Of a stretch of 64,000 nucleotides of DNA, positions 19,089 to 28,442 are shown piece by piece. Numbering within the stretch: the first letter of the stretch is position 1; every line of letters starts with the position of its first letter. The stretch comes from Gilliamella apis. GTDB taxonomy: Bacteria > Pseudomonadota > Gammaproteobacteria > Enterobacterales > Orbaceae. The stretch covers positions 83,686 through 147,685 of the forward strand of contig NZ_NASD01000005.1 of assembly GCF_002142155.1 (NCBI RefSeq), given 5' to 3'. Under the pieces are notes generated by a model. That model made no database searches and was not told where the DNA came from. It saw only the letters and a program-made list of their open reading frames with translations. The position numbers and the translations under genes are program-made.

Positions 19089-20209
19089 TTTTAGACTTCT
19101 GGCATCGCTTTAAAGACGCATTTAACGATGAAATCCCAGATATATTTAAGCGCTTTACTTTCCACTGGTTAATGTGGATTTTACCGCTGATTATCTTTGT
19201 GATCATCAGTAGTATCTTTTACCGAGGTGTGTTATTTGATCTGCCAGTAGGCTATGTCGATCAAGATAAAAGTATTTTATCTCGTGAAATTGTTCGCGAT
19301 CTTAATGCTGGTGCGCATGCAAATTTATTCAATTATGATAATCAGCTTGAGAGCGCAGAACGCGATTTAGAAAAAGCAAAAATCTACGCTATTTTGTATA
19401 TTCCACCTAATTTTGAAGCTGATGTGTTAGCAGGTCGTCAACCAACGCCGATGCTCTATTATAATGCTTTATACTATAGTGCCGGCCTCTATTCTATAAT
19501 GGATTATTCAGGTTTGATTGCCTCATTAAATACTCAATATCGTACCACTATGGCGACGAGTATTGGTTTGCCAGTACCAAAACTTGCACAAGTTAATTTC
19601 AATTATGATGGGCTATTTAATGCCAGTGGTAACTCAATGTACTTTCAGCAGTTTTCTGCAGTGGTACATCTATTACAATTATTTGTTGTAACGACAACTA
19701 TTTATATTTTATCAAAATTACCTAAACGAACTCGACCTAATTATCCGTTTGTTTTGGGTAAATTAGCACCTTATACCATTTGGTATACTATGTTATTAAT
19801 GTTTGAAATTGCAATGCTGGTGTTATTTTCTGATGCTCGAGTATCCGGTTCTCCATTCGCCATGATGTTCGTAGTGTTTTTTTATGTGATTGCAGCACAA
19901 AGTATCGGTATTTTACTTTATACGTTTACTAAAAATGTATTAGATGCCTATACCTATATTGGGGTATTAGTTGGATTGGCATTAACTTATTCGGGGGTAG
20001 TTGTGCCAGAACTGTCAATGCCGTGGATAGCGAGATTTATTTCGTCACTTGAACCTTTAACCTATGCGCTTAATAAATTATTCGATCTATTTTTACGGCA
20101 TTCTAGTTATCTATCCGTATTGAAAACCTGCGCTATTTTAATGATCTATCCAATAATTATTACAGTATTAGTAAGAAAACGTTTAGTCAAACGTTTACAT
20201 TCACAGTAA
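19070..20209 (+). CDS. ABC-2 type permease, YhhJ-like (first of a pair)
   Basis: 379 residues. Architecture of ABC-2 exporters: a transmembrane segment (about 27-47), a large periplasmic domain (about 50-195, VGYVDQDKSILSREIV), then five membrane segments to about residue 370. It overlaps hlyD by 19 bases. Such permeases normally pair with a cytoplasmic ATPase (in E. coli, YhiI-RbbA-YhhJ), but no ATP-binding gene or domain lies in or beside this operon. Substrate unknown. Confidence 0.85.
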   Translation: MENQRLILDFWHRFKDAFNDEIPDIFKRFTFHWLMWILPLIIFVIISSIFYRGVLFDLPVGYVDQDKSILSREIVRDLNAGAHANLFNYDNQLESAERDLEKAKIYAILYIPPNFEADVLAGRQPTPMLYYNALYYSAGLYSIMDYSGLIASLNTQYRTTMATSIGLPVPKLAQVNFNYDGLFNASGNSMYFQQFSAVVHLLQLFVVTTTIYILSKLPKRTRPNYPFVLGKLAPYTIWYTMLLMFEIAMLVLFSDARVSGSPFAMMFVVFFYVIAAQSIGILLYTFTKNVLDAYTYIGVLVGLALTYSGVVVPELSMPWIARFISSLEPLTYALNKLFDLFLRHSSYLSVLKTCAILMIYPIIITVLVRKRLVKRLHSQ

Positions 20210-20223
20210 GAGGCAATGTTGGC

Positions 20224-21411
20224 ATGCTTAAGCTATTTCTATCTTCAGCAGTAAAAATGTTTTTTTATATGCTAATGCGACCAATGTGGCTGTTGCTGTT
20301 AGTGTCTGTTTCGTTAATGAGTTTAGTATATGTGAATGGTACCATCACCAATTTGCCGGTTGCGATTGTTGATCAAGATCATACTACCACCAGTCGAAGT
20401 CTGATTCGTTCTTTAAATACCAGTTCCAAAATTGATGTGCTTACTTATGAAAATTCATTGCAAGCCTACGATGATATTAACAGCCGTAAGTTATTTGCGG
20501 TGTTCACCATTCCACGGGATTTTGAAAAGCGACTATTGAATGGTGAAGATGTGACAATCCCTGCTTATGGCGATGCATCTAGCCGTTTAGCAAATGGTTT
20601 GATACAGGTGGATATTAGAGGAATATATCAACAAATATTGACCGAATATAATACGCGGGTGATGCGGAATAGTGGTTTTTCTGATCCTCAGATTAATATC
20701 ATCTTATCACCAATTAAAGGGCAAACAATGCCGCTTTATAATGCTGGTATCAGTTTTGCGGCGATAACTTTCCCTGGTTTGTTAGTTATGTTATTGCAAC
20801 ATACCTTTTTAATAGCTTCAACACGAACTAATCTAACTTTGCATTCACTACCACAAGGCAAACCGCCAAAAATTGTCATATTTGGTAGTTTGTGTGGCCT
20901 TATTCCGATATGGTTATTTTTATCTTTAGTCCTGTTTGGATTATGGCCATGGGTGCTTGGTTATCGGCAATTAGCTAGTATACCAGCGATTTTGGTGATG
21001 ACATTTCCGCTATTATTAGGCGTATTAGGTTTAAGTAAATTACTGACTGAATGTTTACATCGAACCGAGATGATTTATTTAACTTTAGCTTTTTTGACAA
21101 CACCGGTATTTTATCTATCCGGTACCATATGGCCACTTGATGCTATGCCGTTATGGGTACAAACGGTATCACGGATGTTACCATCAACCTGGGCAACCAA
21201 TATGATTGCTGGCGTAAATCAGATGGGATTAGGTTTGTCAGATAATTTATTTAATATCTTTATGATTCTATTTCTTGGTGCAATTTATGGTTCGTTAGGC
21301 TTTTTTATTGCTGCATTACGAGAGGGTAAAATCAGAGGATACATCAGAAAAATAAAGAAATTTATGCATTCCAATAATCAAAAAATTGATAATAAACCAT
21401 CAATTAGTTAA
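20224..21411 (+). CDS. ABC-2 type permease (second of a pair)
   Basis: 395 residues, the same topology as its upstream neighbour: an N-terminal membrane segment, a periplasmic domain beginning VAIVDQDHTTTSRSLI, and a C-terminal membrane bundle with the LSGTIWPLDAMPLWVQ segment typical of ABC-2 proteins. It ends in a basic tail rich in Lys and Asn. The gap from the first permease is 14 bases. The pair could form a heterodimeric exporter with the HlyD protein. Confidence 0.85.
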   Translation: MLKLFLSSAVKMFFYMLMRPMWLLLLVSVSLMSLVYVNGTITNLPVAIVDQDHTTTSRSLIRSLNTSSKIDVLTYENSLQAYDDINSRKLFAVFTIPRDFEKRLLNGEDVTIPAYGDASSRLANGLIQVDIRGIYQQILTEYNTRVMRNSGFSDPQINIILSPIKGQTMPLYNAGISFAAITFPGLLVMLLQHTFLIASTRTNLTLHSLPQGKPPKIVIFGSLCGLIPIWLFLSLVLFGLWPWVLGYRQLASIPAILVMTFPLLLGVLGLSKLLTECLHRTEMIYLTLAFLTTPVFYLSGTIWPLDAMPLWVQTVSRMLPSTWATNMIAGVNQMGLGLSDNLFNIFMILFLGAIYGSLGFFIAALREGKIRGYIRKIKKFMHSNNQKIDNKPSIS

Positions 21412-21482
21412 TGCTAATGGATGAATATACTATCAATTACTGATATGATGAATGATTGATTTTTTCGCAAAAAAACAGTTAT

Positions 21483-22385
21483 ATGGCCAATAAATGTTAT
21501 CCATGGATTATTAGTTTACGTCCGAAAACATTAGCTTTATCGTTTTCTGCTATTTTGTTGGGCAATGCGCTTGCCTATTGGCAACACTCTTTTGATCTAA
21601 TAATTATGTTGTTAGCAATGATTACTGCAGCGCTGTTACAAATTTTATCCAATTTAGCCAACGATTATGGTGATGCGGTTAAAGGTGGCGATAAACACAA
21701 TTTAATCGGCCATCAACGTGGTTTACAGCTAGGTCTAATCACTCTTAATCAGTTAAAAATAGCTATTTGGATCACCATTATATTGTGTGTTTGCTCAGGA
21801 TTGACTCTACTTTGGTTAGCCTGTAATAACGGTTATCAATTATTAATTTTTATCTTATTAGGTTTATCTTCAATCATCGCAGCAATTACTTATACTGTCG
21901 GTAAAAAACCTTATGGCTATATTGGCTTAGGTGATCTATCGGTGTTAATCTTCTTTGGCTTAGTTGGTGTGATGGGCAGTTATTATTTACAGACTAAAAC
22001 TTTATCAGCATCAATCGTTTTTCCTGCAATAGCTAGTGGTTTGTTGGCTGTGGGAGTGCTAAATATTAATAATTTGCGTGATTATGAAAGTGATAAACAA
22101 CATCATAAACGGACTTTGATTGTGCTGATTGGCAAAACTTATGGTTGTTGTTATCAGTTAGTTTTGTTAATTGTATCATTATCTTTTTTTGGTTTATTTG
22201 CTTATCAACAGTTACACACTTATTGCAGTGGTATCTTTTTATTAACACTGCCGTTGTATCTCAAACATATGTACATGGTGTTTAAATTTAATACGAATAA
22301 AGACGCTGTGCCACTATTAGTACAAATGGTCAAACTTGCTTTATTGACTAATTTACTTTATTGTTTAGGTATTATTTTGAGCTAG
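21483..22385 (+). CDS. menA: 1,4-dihydroxy-2-naphthoate polyprenyltransferase
   Basis: 300 residues from the ATG at 21483; an in-frame TTG at 21456 adds nine residues, but neither start has a clear SD. The ATG matches the distance to LRPKTL in E. coli MenA. UbiA-superfamily Asp-rich motifs: NLANDYGDAVKGGD and NNLRDYESD. Eight to nine membrane segments. It attaches the polyprenyl chain in menaquinone synthesis, implying anaerobic or low-oxygen respiration. rraA follows, as in E. coli. Confidence 0.93.
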   Translation: MANKCYPWIISLRPKTLALSFSAILLGNALAYWQHSFDLIIMLLAMITAALLQILSNLANDYGDAVKGGDKHNLIGHQRGLQLGLITLNQLKIAIWITIILCVCSGLTLLWLACNNGYQLLIFILLGLSSIIAAITYTVGKKPYGYIGLGDLSVLIFFGLVGVMGSYYLQTKTLSASIVFPAIASGLLAVGVLNINNLRDYESDKQHHKRTLIVLIGKTYGCCYQLVLLIVSLSFFGLFAYQQLHTYCSGIFLLTLPLYLKHMYMVFKFNTNKDAVPLLVQMVKLALLTNLLYCLGIILS

Positions 22386-22476
22386 CTCACGTTTATTCCA
22401 AATTTATATCGTTTTACTTCATGTTAGCGTTATACTAGAACCGAATAGATATTATACAGTATAAGGAGACTCGACC

Positions 22477-22968
22477 ATGGAATTTGATACATCAATTCTT
22501 TGCGATTACTATCCAGAAGATGTGAACGTTGTCGAACCGATATTTAGTAACTTTGGTGGTGTGGCTTCATTTTCTGGCCAAGCTGTCACCGTGAAATGTT
22601 TTGAAGATAACGGCATTTTGTACGAAGTGTTACAATCCAATGGTGCAGGGAAAGTATTGGTTATTGATGGCGGTGGTTCGGTGCGTCGAGCATTGATAGA
22701 TGCCGAATTAATTGATATTGCCCTACAAAACCAATGGGAAGGTATCATTGTTTATGGAGCGGTGCGCCAAGTTGATTATATCGCCGATGCTGAAATTGGA
22801 GTGCAAGCACTAGCGGCAATTCCTGTCGGCTCTGATGATCAAGGTGTTGGTGAAATAGATATTCGCGTTAACTTTGGTGGCGTGACGTTCTTCTCTGGCG
22901 ACTTTATCTATGCTGATAATACTGGCATTATCTTATCTGAAATTGCACTTGAAGTAGACGATAAATAA
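22477..22968 (+). CDS. rraA: RraA, regulator of ribonuclease E activity
   Basis: 163 residues (E. coli 161), very similar throughout: [51 protein letters not shown] trimeric protein that binds RNase E and dampens mRNA decay. It has its own SD (AAGGAG) and a terminator follows. The menA-rraA pair is conserved from enterobacteria. Confidence 0.96.
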   Translation: MEFDTSILCDYYPEDVNVVEPIFSNFGGVASFSGQAVTVKCFEDNGILYEVLQSNGAGKVLVIDGGGSVRRALIDAELIDIALQNQWEGIIVYGAVRQVDYIADAEIGVQALAAIPVGSDDQGVGEIDIRVNFGGVTFFSGDFIYADNTGIILSEIALEVDDK

Positions 22969-23001
22969 CTTGGTTATTCTTTTTAGTTATTCTTTTTAAG
23001 G

Positions 23002-23029
23002 AACCGCAGTATCTTTACAGCGGTTTTTT
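23002..23029 (+). terminator. Terminator after rraA
   Basis: AACCGC / GCGGTT stem with a 12-base loop, followed by TTTT. Confidence 0.65.
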
Positions 23030-23068
23030 ATGTTGAAAAACCCCGTTCCTCAATTTTTTCTGATAATT

Positions 23069-24169
23069 TTATATCGTGCGGTTACGAATATAGCCTCCGG
23101 TGACGGTGATAATTAAGCCAGCTATTTCCATATCTAATAATTTAATGGTTAACTCAGGAATGGGTAAACCAACTAGCGTAGCGATTGTATCAACAGCAAT
23201 AGGCTGATGATGAATAACAGCAAAAATTTCTGGATATAAAACGGTATTACACTCTTTGTTTTCATGATTATTCTGTCGATTAAGAGATGATAAAAAGCCA
23301 CTATAATGTTCTAAAATATCGGTTGGTTTGGTAACCAGATAAGCGCCTTGTTGGATTAAATAATGGCTTCCATGGCTATTTGGATTATCAATATCACCCG
23401 GCAAAGCAAAAACATCACGATTTTGTTCAAGCGCATAACGAGCAGTAATAAGTGATCCACTTTTTTCCGATGCCTCAACCACAAATGTCCCTAAACTTAA
23501 TCCACTAATAATACGATTGCGGCGCGGAAAGTATTCGGATCTGGCTTTTTCAAATGGATAAAATTCTGAAATGATAGCCCCATTTTGTGACAAAATATCA
23601 TTGGCTAATCTAACATTTGAACGAGGTGTGATTTGTGCTAAACCGCTACCCAAAACGGCAATAGTATTTCCTGATACATCGAGTGCACCACGATGACAGA
23701 TCGCATCTAAACCCAGTGCCAGTCCGCTAGTTACCGTCAAGCCATTAATGGCTAATTCACTAGCAAAATATCTTCCCCATTGTGCACCATACTCACTAAA
23801 TTCACGACTACCTACCATCGCAATTTGTGGTGAATGTAATAGTTGTTTATTGCCCATAACAAATAGCAATAACGGTGGTGAACTGATTTGTTTAAGTAAT
23901 GTTGGATAATCTGAATCACAATAAGCAATCAAATGTTTAGCCGGGTTAGTAGTAGCTAACCAATCAAGGATGGGTTCAAAATGAAGATAGGAAATCGCAA
24001 AAAAATGACTTTGAAGTGTTTTACAAATGCCTATCTTTTCCAATAATAATGGAACATTATTTATTTTATTAGGTAGACCGGAGCTAAAATATAGCCCTAT
24101 TTTCTCAAAATATCCCATTCTTTTATGGCCAAGCATTGAAATTCGCAATAAAAATTCATATTTACTCAT
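23069..24169 (-). CDS. dprA: DprA/Smf, DNA-processing protein
   Basis: 366 residues from the ATG at 24169, which has AAAGGG 6 bases upstream; an ATG at 24205 in the same frame has no SD. The Rossmann-like DprA domain (about 95-300) carries MVGSREFSEYGA, TSGLALGLDAICHRGAL, FPRRNRIISGLS and EASEKSGSLITARYALEQNR. A C-terminal winged-helix domain follows. DprA loads RecA on incoming single-stranded DNA during transformation. Divergent from def, as in E. coli. Confidence 0.94.
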   Translation of the reverse strand: MSKYEFLLRISMLGHKRMGYFEKIGLYFSSGLPNKINNVPLLLEKIGICKTLQSHFFAISYLHFEPILDWLATTNPAKHLIAYCDSDYPTLLKQISSPPLLLFVMGNKQLLHSPQIAMVGSREFSEYGAQWGRYFASELAINGLTVTSGLALGLDAICHRGALDVSGNTIAVLGSGLAQITPRSNVRLANDILSQNGAIISEFYPFEKARSEYFPRRNRIISGLSLGTFVVEASEKSGSLITARYALEQNRDVFALPGDIDNPNSHGSHYLIQQGAYLVTKPTDILEHYSGFLSSLNRQNNHENKECNTVLYPEIFAVIHHQPIAVDTIATLVGLPIPELTIKLLDMEIAGLIITVTGGYIRNRTI

Positions 24170-24327
24170 TACAGCCCTTTTATATACATCTTTCGCTTGA
24201 ACCATATCTAGAATTGATTAGATATATTTTACCAATAGCCAACTAAGGCTATTCATGGGCATAATAAATGTTTACAATGTATACGAAATTGAGAAAACAC
24301 CAAATTGAGGAGTAGATCGAAGAATTT

Positions 24328-24840
24328 ATGGCTATTTTACCGGTATTACGTTTCCCAGACGAACGACTTCGCAAAGTTGCTAAGCCTGTCTCTAATTTTA
24401 CACCTGAGCTACAAGAAATTATCGATAATATGGTTGAAACCATGTACGCTGAACATGGCATTGGGCTTGCTGCAACGCAAGTTGATGTGCATGAGCAAAT
24501 TATTGTGATTGACGTGTCAGAAGATAAAAGCCAACTTTATGTGATTATTAATCCTGAAGTGATTAGTCAAGAAGGTGAAACAGGCATTGAAGAAGGATGC
24601 TTATCGATACCTGACTGCCGTGGATTTGTGCCAAGATCAGAAAAAATCAAGATTAAAGCGTTAGATCGTAATGGTAATCCTTACGAAATCGATGCAGATG
24701 AACTGTTAGCCATCTGTATTCAGCATGAAATGGATCATTTAAAAGGTAAACTGTTTGTTGATTATCTCTCGCCATTAAAGCGGCAACGTATTGAACAAAA
24801 GATGAAAAAACTAGCTCGTGAGGAGCAGAAAAATCGATAA
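24328..24840 (+). CDS. def: Peptide deformylase
   Basis: 170 residues (E. coli 169). All three signature motifs are intact: [16 protein letters not shown] (metal Cys) and QHEMDHL (two metal His and the catalytic Glu). It removes the formyl group from new proteins. The usual partner fmt is not downstream; a terminator follows directly. Confidence 0.97.
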   Translation: MAILPVLRFPDERLRKVAKPVSNFTPELQEIIDNMVETMYAEHGIGLAATQVDVHEQIIVIDVSEDKSQLYVIINPEVISQEGETGIEEGCLSIPDCRGFVPRSEKIKIKALDRNGNPYEIDADELLAICIQHEMDHLKGKLFVDYLSPLKRQRIEQKMKKLAREEQKNR

Positions 24841-24870
24841 AAAAACCGCCAGCTATTTTGGCGGTTTTTA
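24841..24870. terminator. Bidirectional terminator between def and grpE
   Basis: AAAAACCGCC / GGCGGTTTTT perfect stem with a 9-base loop and T tracts in both directions, between convergent genes. Confidence 0.9.
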
Positions 24871-24885
24871 CTATATAGCCTAACG

Positions 24886-25470
24886 TTATTTAGCTACAAT
24901 CACCATTGCTGGTCGAATTAATCGGCCATTAAGTGTATAGCCTTTTTGAATAGTATTAACAATTTGTCCTGATTGATGTTCTGGTGATTCAACCATACTA
25001 ATTGCTTGATGCAGATCAGGATTTAGCTGTGAATCAGCTGTATTGATAACTTCAATACCAAATTTTTTGACCGTATCTAAAAATGATTTAAGTGTTAGCT
25101 CTAATCCTTCTACCGTTGCTTTATGTTCAGGATTATTTTTATCGGTAGATTCTAATGCCCGCTCAAGATTATCAATCACCGGTAAAAGTTCATTTGAGAA
25201 TTTTTCAAGAGCAAATTTACGTGCTTTATCAACATCTTGTTCAACACGTTTGCGTACATTATCAATTTCAGCACGAGCACGAATCATTGCTTCACTCTCG
25301 TTTTTCTTAGCAAGTTGCAGTGCTTGTTCAAGTTCGCTAATGCGAGCATCTTTAGCCTTTAACTGATCTTCAACACTTGGTTGTGATGGGGTTTGCTCTT
25401 CAGTACTTTGCTCAGTTGGGGTTTCAATGTTGGTTTCATTTTCTGACATATTGTTCTCTTGTTCTGTCAT
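24886..25470 (-). CDS. grpE: GrpE, nucleotide exchange factor of DnaK
   Basis: 194 residues from the ATG at 25470 (SD GGAG); an in-frame TTG at 25482 sits inside that SD. Acidic, Gln/Glu/Thr-rich N-terminus, a long coiled coil (about 38-90), a four-helix region and a C-terminal beta domain (LNGRLIRPAMVIVAK). It releases ADP from DnaK. Divergent from nadK as in E. coli, with a sigma-32-like promoter upstream. Confidence 0.95.
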   Translation of the reverse strand: MTEQENNMSENETNIETPTEQSTEEQTPSQPSVEDQLKAKDARISELEQALQLAKKNESEAMIRARAEIDNVRKRVEQDVDKARKFALEKFSNELLPVIDNLERALESTDKNNPEHKATVEGLELTLKSFLDTVKKFGIEVINTADSQLNPDLHQAISMVESPEHQSGQIVNTIQKGYTLNGRLIRPAMVIVAK

Positions 25471-25515
25471 ACGGTACTCCAAATTTAGTCGAAAACTTAG
25501 TGAATAACAGTTATT

Positions 25516-25541
25516 ATGGGGATAATTTTTATTATTACAAG
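25516..25541 (-). promoter_or_regulatory. Sigma-32 (heat shock) promoter for grpE
   Basis: On the minus strand CTTGTA, a 14-base spacer and CCCCAT, close to the sigma-32 consensus CTTGAA-N14-CCCCAT. It lies about 46 bases before the grpE start. Confidence 0.7.
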
Positions 25542-25624
25542 TTTAACGATAAGATGATATCGTGTTTTTTAATTGATAACTAAAAAATAATTGTACTTAA
25601 GTCAAAAATAAACAAGGATATTTT

Positions 25625-26503
25625 ATGGGTAGACCATTTAAATGTGTTGGTTTGGTTGGGATTCCACGTAAGTTAGAGGCGATTGAAACTCACCAAGTAC
25701 TATATGACTGGCTAGTTAACTTAGGTATTGAAGTTTTGGTTGAAGATCGATTAGCGCAATATATTAAATTACCTAGCAATGTTTATGCGTCTCTCGATAC
25801 TATTGGTGAACAAGCAGATTTAGCCATTGTGGTGGGCGGTGACGGCAATATGTTACGTTCTGCGCGTCACTTATCACACTATAAAATCAAAGTAATTGGG
25901 GTGAATCGAGGTAATTTAGGTTTTTTAACCGATATTTCTCATGATCATGTCATCGAACAATTAACCCCAGTTATCAAAGGTGAATATGATGATGATCCTC
26001 GATTTTTGCTGGAAGTATCAATCTATAGTGATGGTCAGTTAATTAATTCTGGTTTTGCGGTAAATGAAATAGTGGTTACCCCCAATACGGTTGCCCATAT
26101 GATTGATTATGATGTCTATATCAATGAGCGTAATGCGTTTTCACAACGTGCTGATGGCTTAATTATTGCAACACCGACCGGTTCGACCGCGTACTCACTA
26201 TCGGCCGGTGGTCCAATTCTTGCACCACATTTAGATGCGTTAATTATTACACCAATGTTTCCACACTCTTTGGCAGTTAGACCTTTAGTTATTAAGAGTG
26301 ATGATCCGATTCATCTTAAATTTCCAACTACCGCTTTGGATCTTAATATTGCTTGTGATAGCCAAATTATTTTACCGGTTAGGCCAACCCAAGATGTGAT
26401 AATCCGTCGCTCCAATTATGAATTTAATCTAATCCATACTAAAGACTATGATTATTTTAATAATTTATCGAGTAAGTTAGGTTGGTCACAAAAAATGTTT
26501 TAA
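25625..26503 (+). CDS. nadK: NAD kinase
   Basis: 292 residues, the same length as E. coli NadK. The diacylglycerol-kinase-like motif VGGDGNMLRSARH and the substrate motifs NEIVVTP and ADGLIIATPTGSTAYSLSAG are all present. It makes NADP from NAD. In E. coli recN follows; here recN is about 14 kb away. Confidence 0.96.
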   Translation: MGRPFKCVGLVGIPRKLEAIETHQVLYDWLVNLGIEVLVEDRLAQYIKLPSNVYASLDTIGEQADLAIVVGGDGNMLRSARHLSHYKIKVIGVNRGNLGFLTDISHDHVIEQLTPVIKGEYDDDPRFLLEVSIYSDGQLINSGFAVNEIVVTPNTVAHMIDYDVYINERNAFSQRADGLIIATPTGSTAYSLSAGGPILAPHLDALIITPMFPHSLAVRPLVIKSDDPIHLKFPTTALDLNIACDSQIILPVRPTQDVIIRRSNYEFNLIHTKDYDYFNNLSSKLGWSQKMF

Positions 26504-26535
26504 GGGTTGCTATACTAAGTAACCCTTATTTTCAT
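26502..26535 (+). terminator. Terminator after nadK
   Basis: AAGGGTT / AACCCTT stem extending inwards by three pairs, followed by ATTTTC. It overlaps the nadK stop codon. Confidence 0.65.
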
Positions 26536-26567
26536 ATTGAAATTATCATTTAAAGATAGATTTATTT

Positions 26568-27065
26568 TTAAATGATAAAGGTTAAGGCATAAACCGTTAA
26601 TGATGAAAAGATTGCGGCGATCACATCATCAACCATAATGCCAAATCCACCCGGCACGCGTTTATCAAACCAGCGGATTGGCCAAGGTTTGGCCATATCA
26701 AAGACTCTAAAAGCAAAAAAAGCAATAGCAATCCATAAAACAGATATTTGTGGAATAAAAAATAGGGTAATCCACATACCAACAAATTCATCCCATACTA
26801 TATGTCCTGAATCATGAGTATGAGTATCATCCGACGTTTTTTGACATAAAAAACAACCAAAAATAAAAGCGACAACAATCAACACCCAATATAAATATGG
26901 TTGCAGACCATCAAATAGCAGCCAAAGTGGAATAGCCATTGCTGATCCCATTGTGCCGGGCATAATAGGTGACATACCCGATCCTAAACCCACCGCGAGT
27001 AGATGGATAGGATTTGTTAATTGGACATATTTTTTAAAGTCTTTATTTCGCTCTTGTTTTGTCAT
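26568..27065 (-). CDS. pgpA: Phosphatidylglycerophosphatase A
   Basis: 165 residues with four predicted membrane segments. PgpA motifs: LGSGMSPIMPGTMGS, DEFVGMW and the C-terminal FRVFDMAKPWPIRWFDKRV and DDVIAAI. It dephosphorylates phosphatidylglycerophosphate at the inner membrane. In E. coli it follows thiL; here it stands alone downstream of argF and its terminator. Confidence 0.93.
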   Translation of the reverse strand: MTKQERNKDFKKYVQLTNPIHLLAVGLGSGMSPIMPGTMGSAMAIPLWLLFDGLQPYLYWVLIVVAFIFGCFLCQKTSDDTHTHDSGHIVWDEFVGMWITLFFIPQISVLWIAIAFFAFRVFDMAKPWPIRWFDKRVPGGFGIMVDDVIAAIFSSLTVYALTFII

Positions 27066-27111
27066 TATGTTAAAGGTCTTTTAGATAAAATAATGCCGAC
27101 TTAAAGTCGGC

Positions 27112-27142
27112 AAAAAAACAGCTTAGCTAAATCAAGCTAAGC
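27112..27142 (-). terminator. Terminator after argF
   Basis: On the minus strand GCTTAGC / GCTAAGC stem with an 8-base loop, then TG and TTTTTTT. A second hairpin (GCCGACTT / AAGTCGGC, 27095-27111) follows just before pgpA. Confidence 0.85.
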
Positions 27143-27162
27143 ATTAGTGATAATCAACTATA

Positions 27163-28173
27163 TTATTCGTCTTTAGTTAACGTTGCAACCATTACCGCTT
27201 TTATCGTATGGAGGCGGTTTTCTGCTTCGTCAAACACGATGCTATGTTTTGATTCAAATACATCATCGATCACTTCTAAACCATTTTTTAAACCATACTG
27301 AGCAGCCATTTGTTTACCAACAGTGGTATTCATATCATGAAATGCCGGTAAACAGTGCATAAATTTGACTTCTGGATTACCAGTTAAATTGATGACATCC
27401 TGATTTACTTGATATGGTGTTAATAATTTTACTCGTTCATCCCACACTTCTTTCGGTTCGCCCATCGATACCCATACATCGGTATAAAGAAAATCAACAT
27501 CCTTAACACCTGAAGCAACATCTTCCGTTAAAATAATTTTAGCACCTGTCGTTTTGGCTATCTCTTGACACTTATGCACTAATTGAGCTTCGGGTTGACA
27601 GGCTTTTGGTGCAACTAAACGAATTTCCATACCCATTAATGCCGCACCTTCCATTAACGAATTTCCCATATTATTTCGTGCATCACCTAAATAGGCAAAT
27701 TTAACACTGCTTAATGCTCGCTCACCGATATGTTCTTGCATAGTCATAAAATCAGCTAAAATTTGGGTTGGATGGGCTTCAGTGGTTAAACCATTCCAAA
27801 CCGGAACACCAGAATATTTAGCTAAGGTTTCAACAATTTCTTGCCCATAGCCACGGTATTCAATGCCATCATACATTCTGCCTAATACTCGAGCTGTATC
27901 CGCAATTGATTCTTTGTGTCCAATCTGGCTACCGCTTGGTCCTAAATAGGTAACTTGTGCACCTTGATCAAATGCACCAACTTCAAATGCACAGCGTGTA
28001 CGGGTTGAGTCTTTTTCAAAAATAAGCGCAATATTTTTACCAACTAAATGTTGTTTTTCAGTACTTTGTTTTTTGGCTTTTTTTAATTCAATAGCTAGAT
28101 TAATTAATTGATTAATTTCTGCTGGAGTAAAGTCAAGTAAACGTAAAAAATGACGTTGATAAAAACCGTGCAT
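27163..28173 (-). CDS. argF: Ornithine carbamoyltransferase
   Basis: 336 residues (E. coli ArgF/ArgI 334). Carbamoyl phosphate site STRTR at 56-60, HPTQ in the middle, and the ornithine-binding HCLPAFHD. It makes citrulline from ornithine and carbamoyl phosphate. Catabolic paralogs exist, but the ArgR box in its promoter and the divergent carAB support a biosynthetic role. Confidence 0.93.
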   Translation of the reverse strand: MHGFYQRHFLRLLDFTPAEINQLINLAIELKKAKKQSTEKQHLVGKNIALIFEKDSTRTRCAFEVGAFDQGAQVTYLGPSGSQIGHKESIADTARVLGRMYDGIEYRGYGQEIVETLAKYSGVPVWNGLTTEAHPTQILADFMTMQEHIGERALSSVKFAYLGDARNNMGNSLMEGAALMGMEIRLVAPKACQPEAQLVHKCQEIAKTTGAKIILTEDVASGVKDVDFLYTDVWVSMGEPKEVWDERVKLLTPYQVNQDVINLTGNPEVKFMHCLPAFHDMNTTVGKQMAAQYGLKNGLEVIDDVFESKHSIVFDEAENRLHTIKAVMVATLTKDE

Positions 28174-28207
28174 ACAGAGCTCCTAATAGCCATAAAAAAT
28201 TATTAAG

Positions 28208-28236
28208 ATTCTATTTGAATAATTATGCAATTTCAA
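28208..28236 (-). promoter_or_regulatory. argF promoter with ArgR box in the spacer
   Basis: On the minus strand TTGAAA, a 17-base spacer and TAGAAT. The spacer contains an ARG box (28216-28229, plus strand TGAATAATTATGCA) differing by one base from the TGAAT-N4-ATTCA core. ArgR bound there would block RNA polymerase. Confidence 0.75.
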
Positions 28237-28390
28237 GTTAAACATTTCATATTGATGTAATATTGGTGTTAAATTATGAAATAGTCTAAAAAATTAGACT
28301 TTATTGTTTAATTATTTTTTATAATACTGCTTTTTTTGTTTAAAAAATTGTAATAAAATGGCCAAATATTGTCTGTTTAGAAAACAATTA

Positions 28391-28427
28391 ATTGAATTTT
28401 TATTCATAATTATTGATTATTTAATCA
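28391..28427 (+). promoter_or_regulatory. Paired ArgR boxes over a carA promoter
   Basis: Box 1 (28393-28406) is TGAATTTTTATTCA, a perfect ARG core. Box 2 (28414-28427) is TGATTATTTAATCA, with two symmetrical changes. Their centres are 21 bp apart, the canonical spacing for an ArgR hexamer. They overlay TTGAAT-17-GATTAT, a plausible promoter just before carA. An upstream TATAAT (28320-28325) could be a second promoter, like carP1 of E. coli. Confidence 0.8.
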
Positions 28428-28442
28428 AAAGGTCGTTTAATC

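Noticed and set aside
23069..24205. dprA start at 24205
   Set aside because: No SD precedes it, whereas the ATG at 24169 has AAAGGG at good spacing; the difference is only 12 residues.
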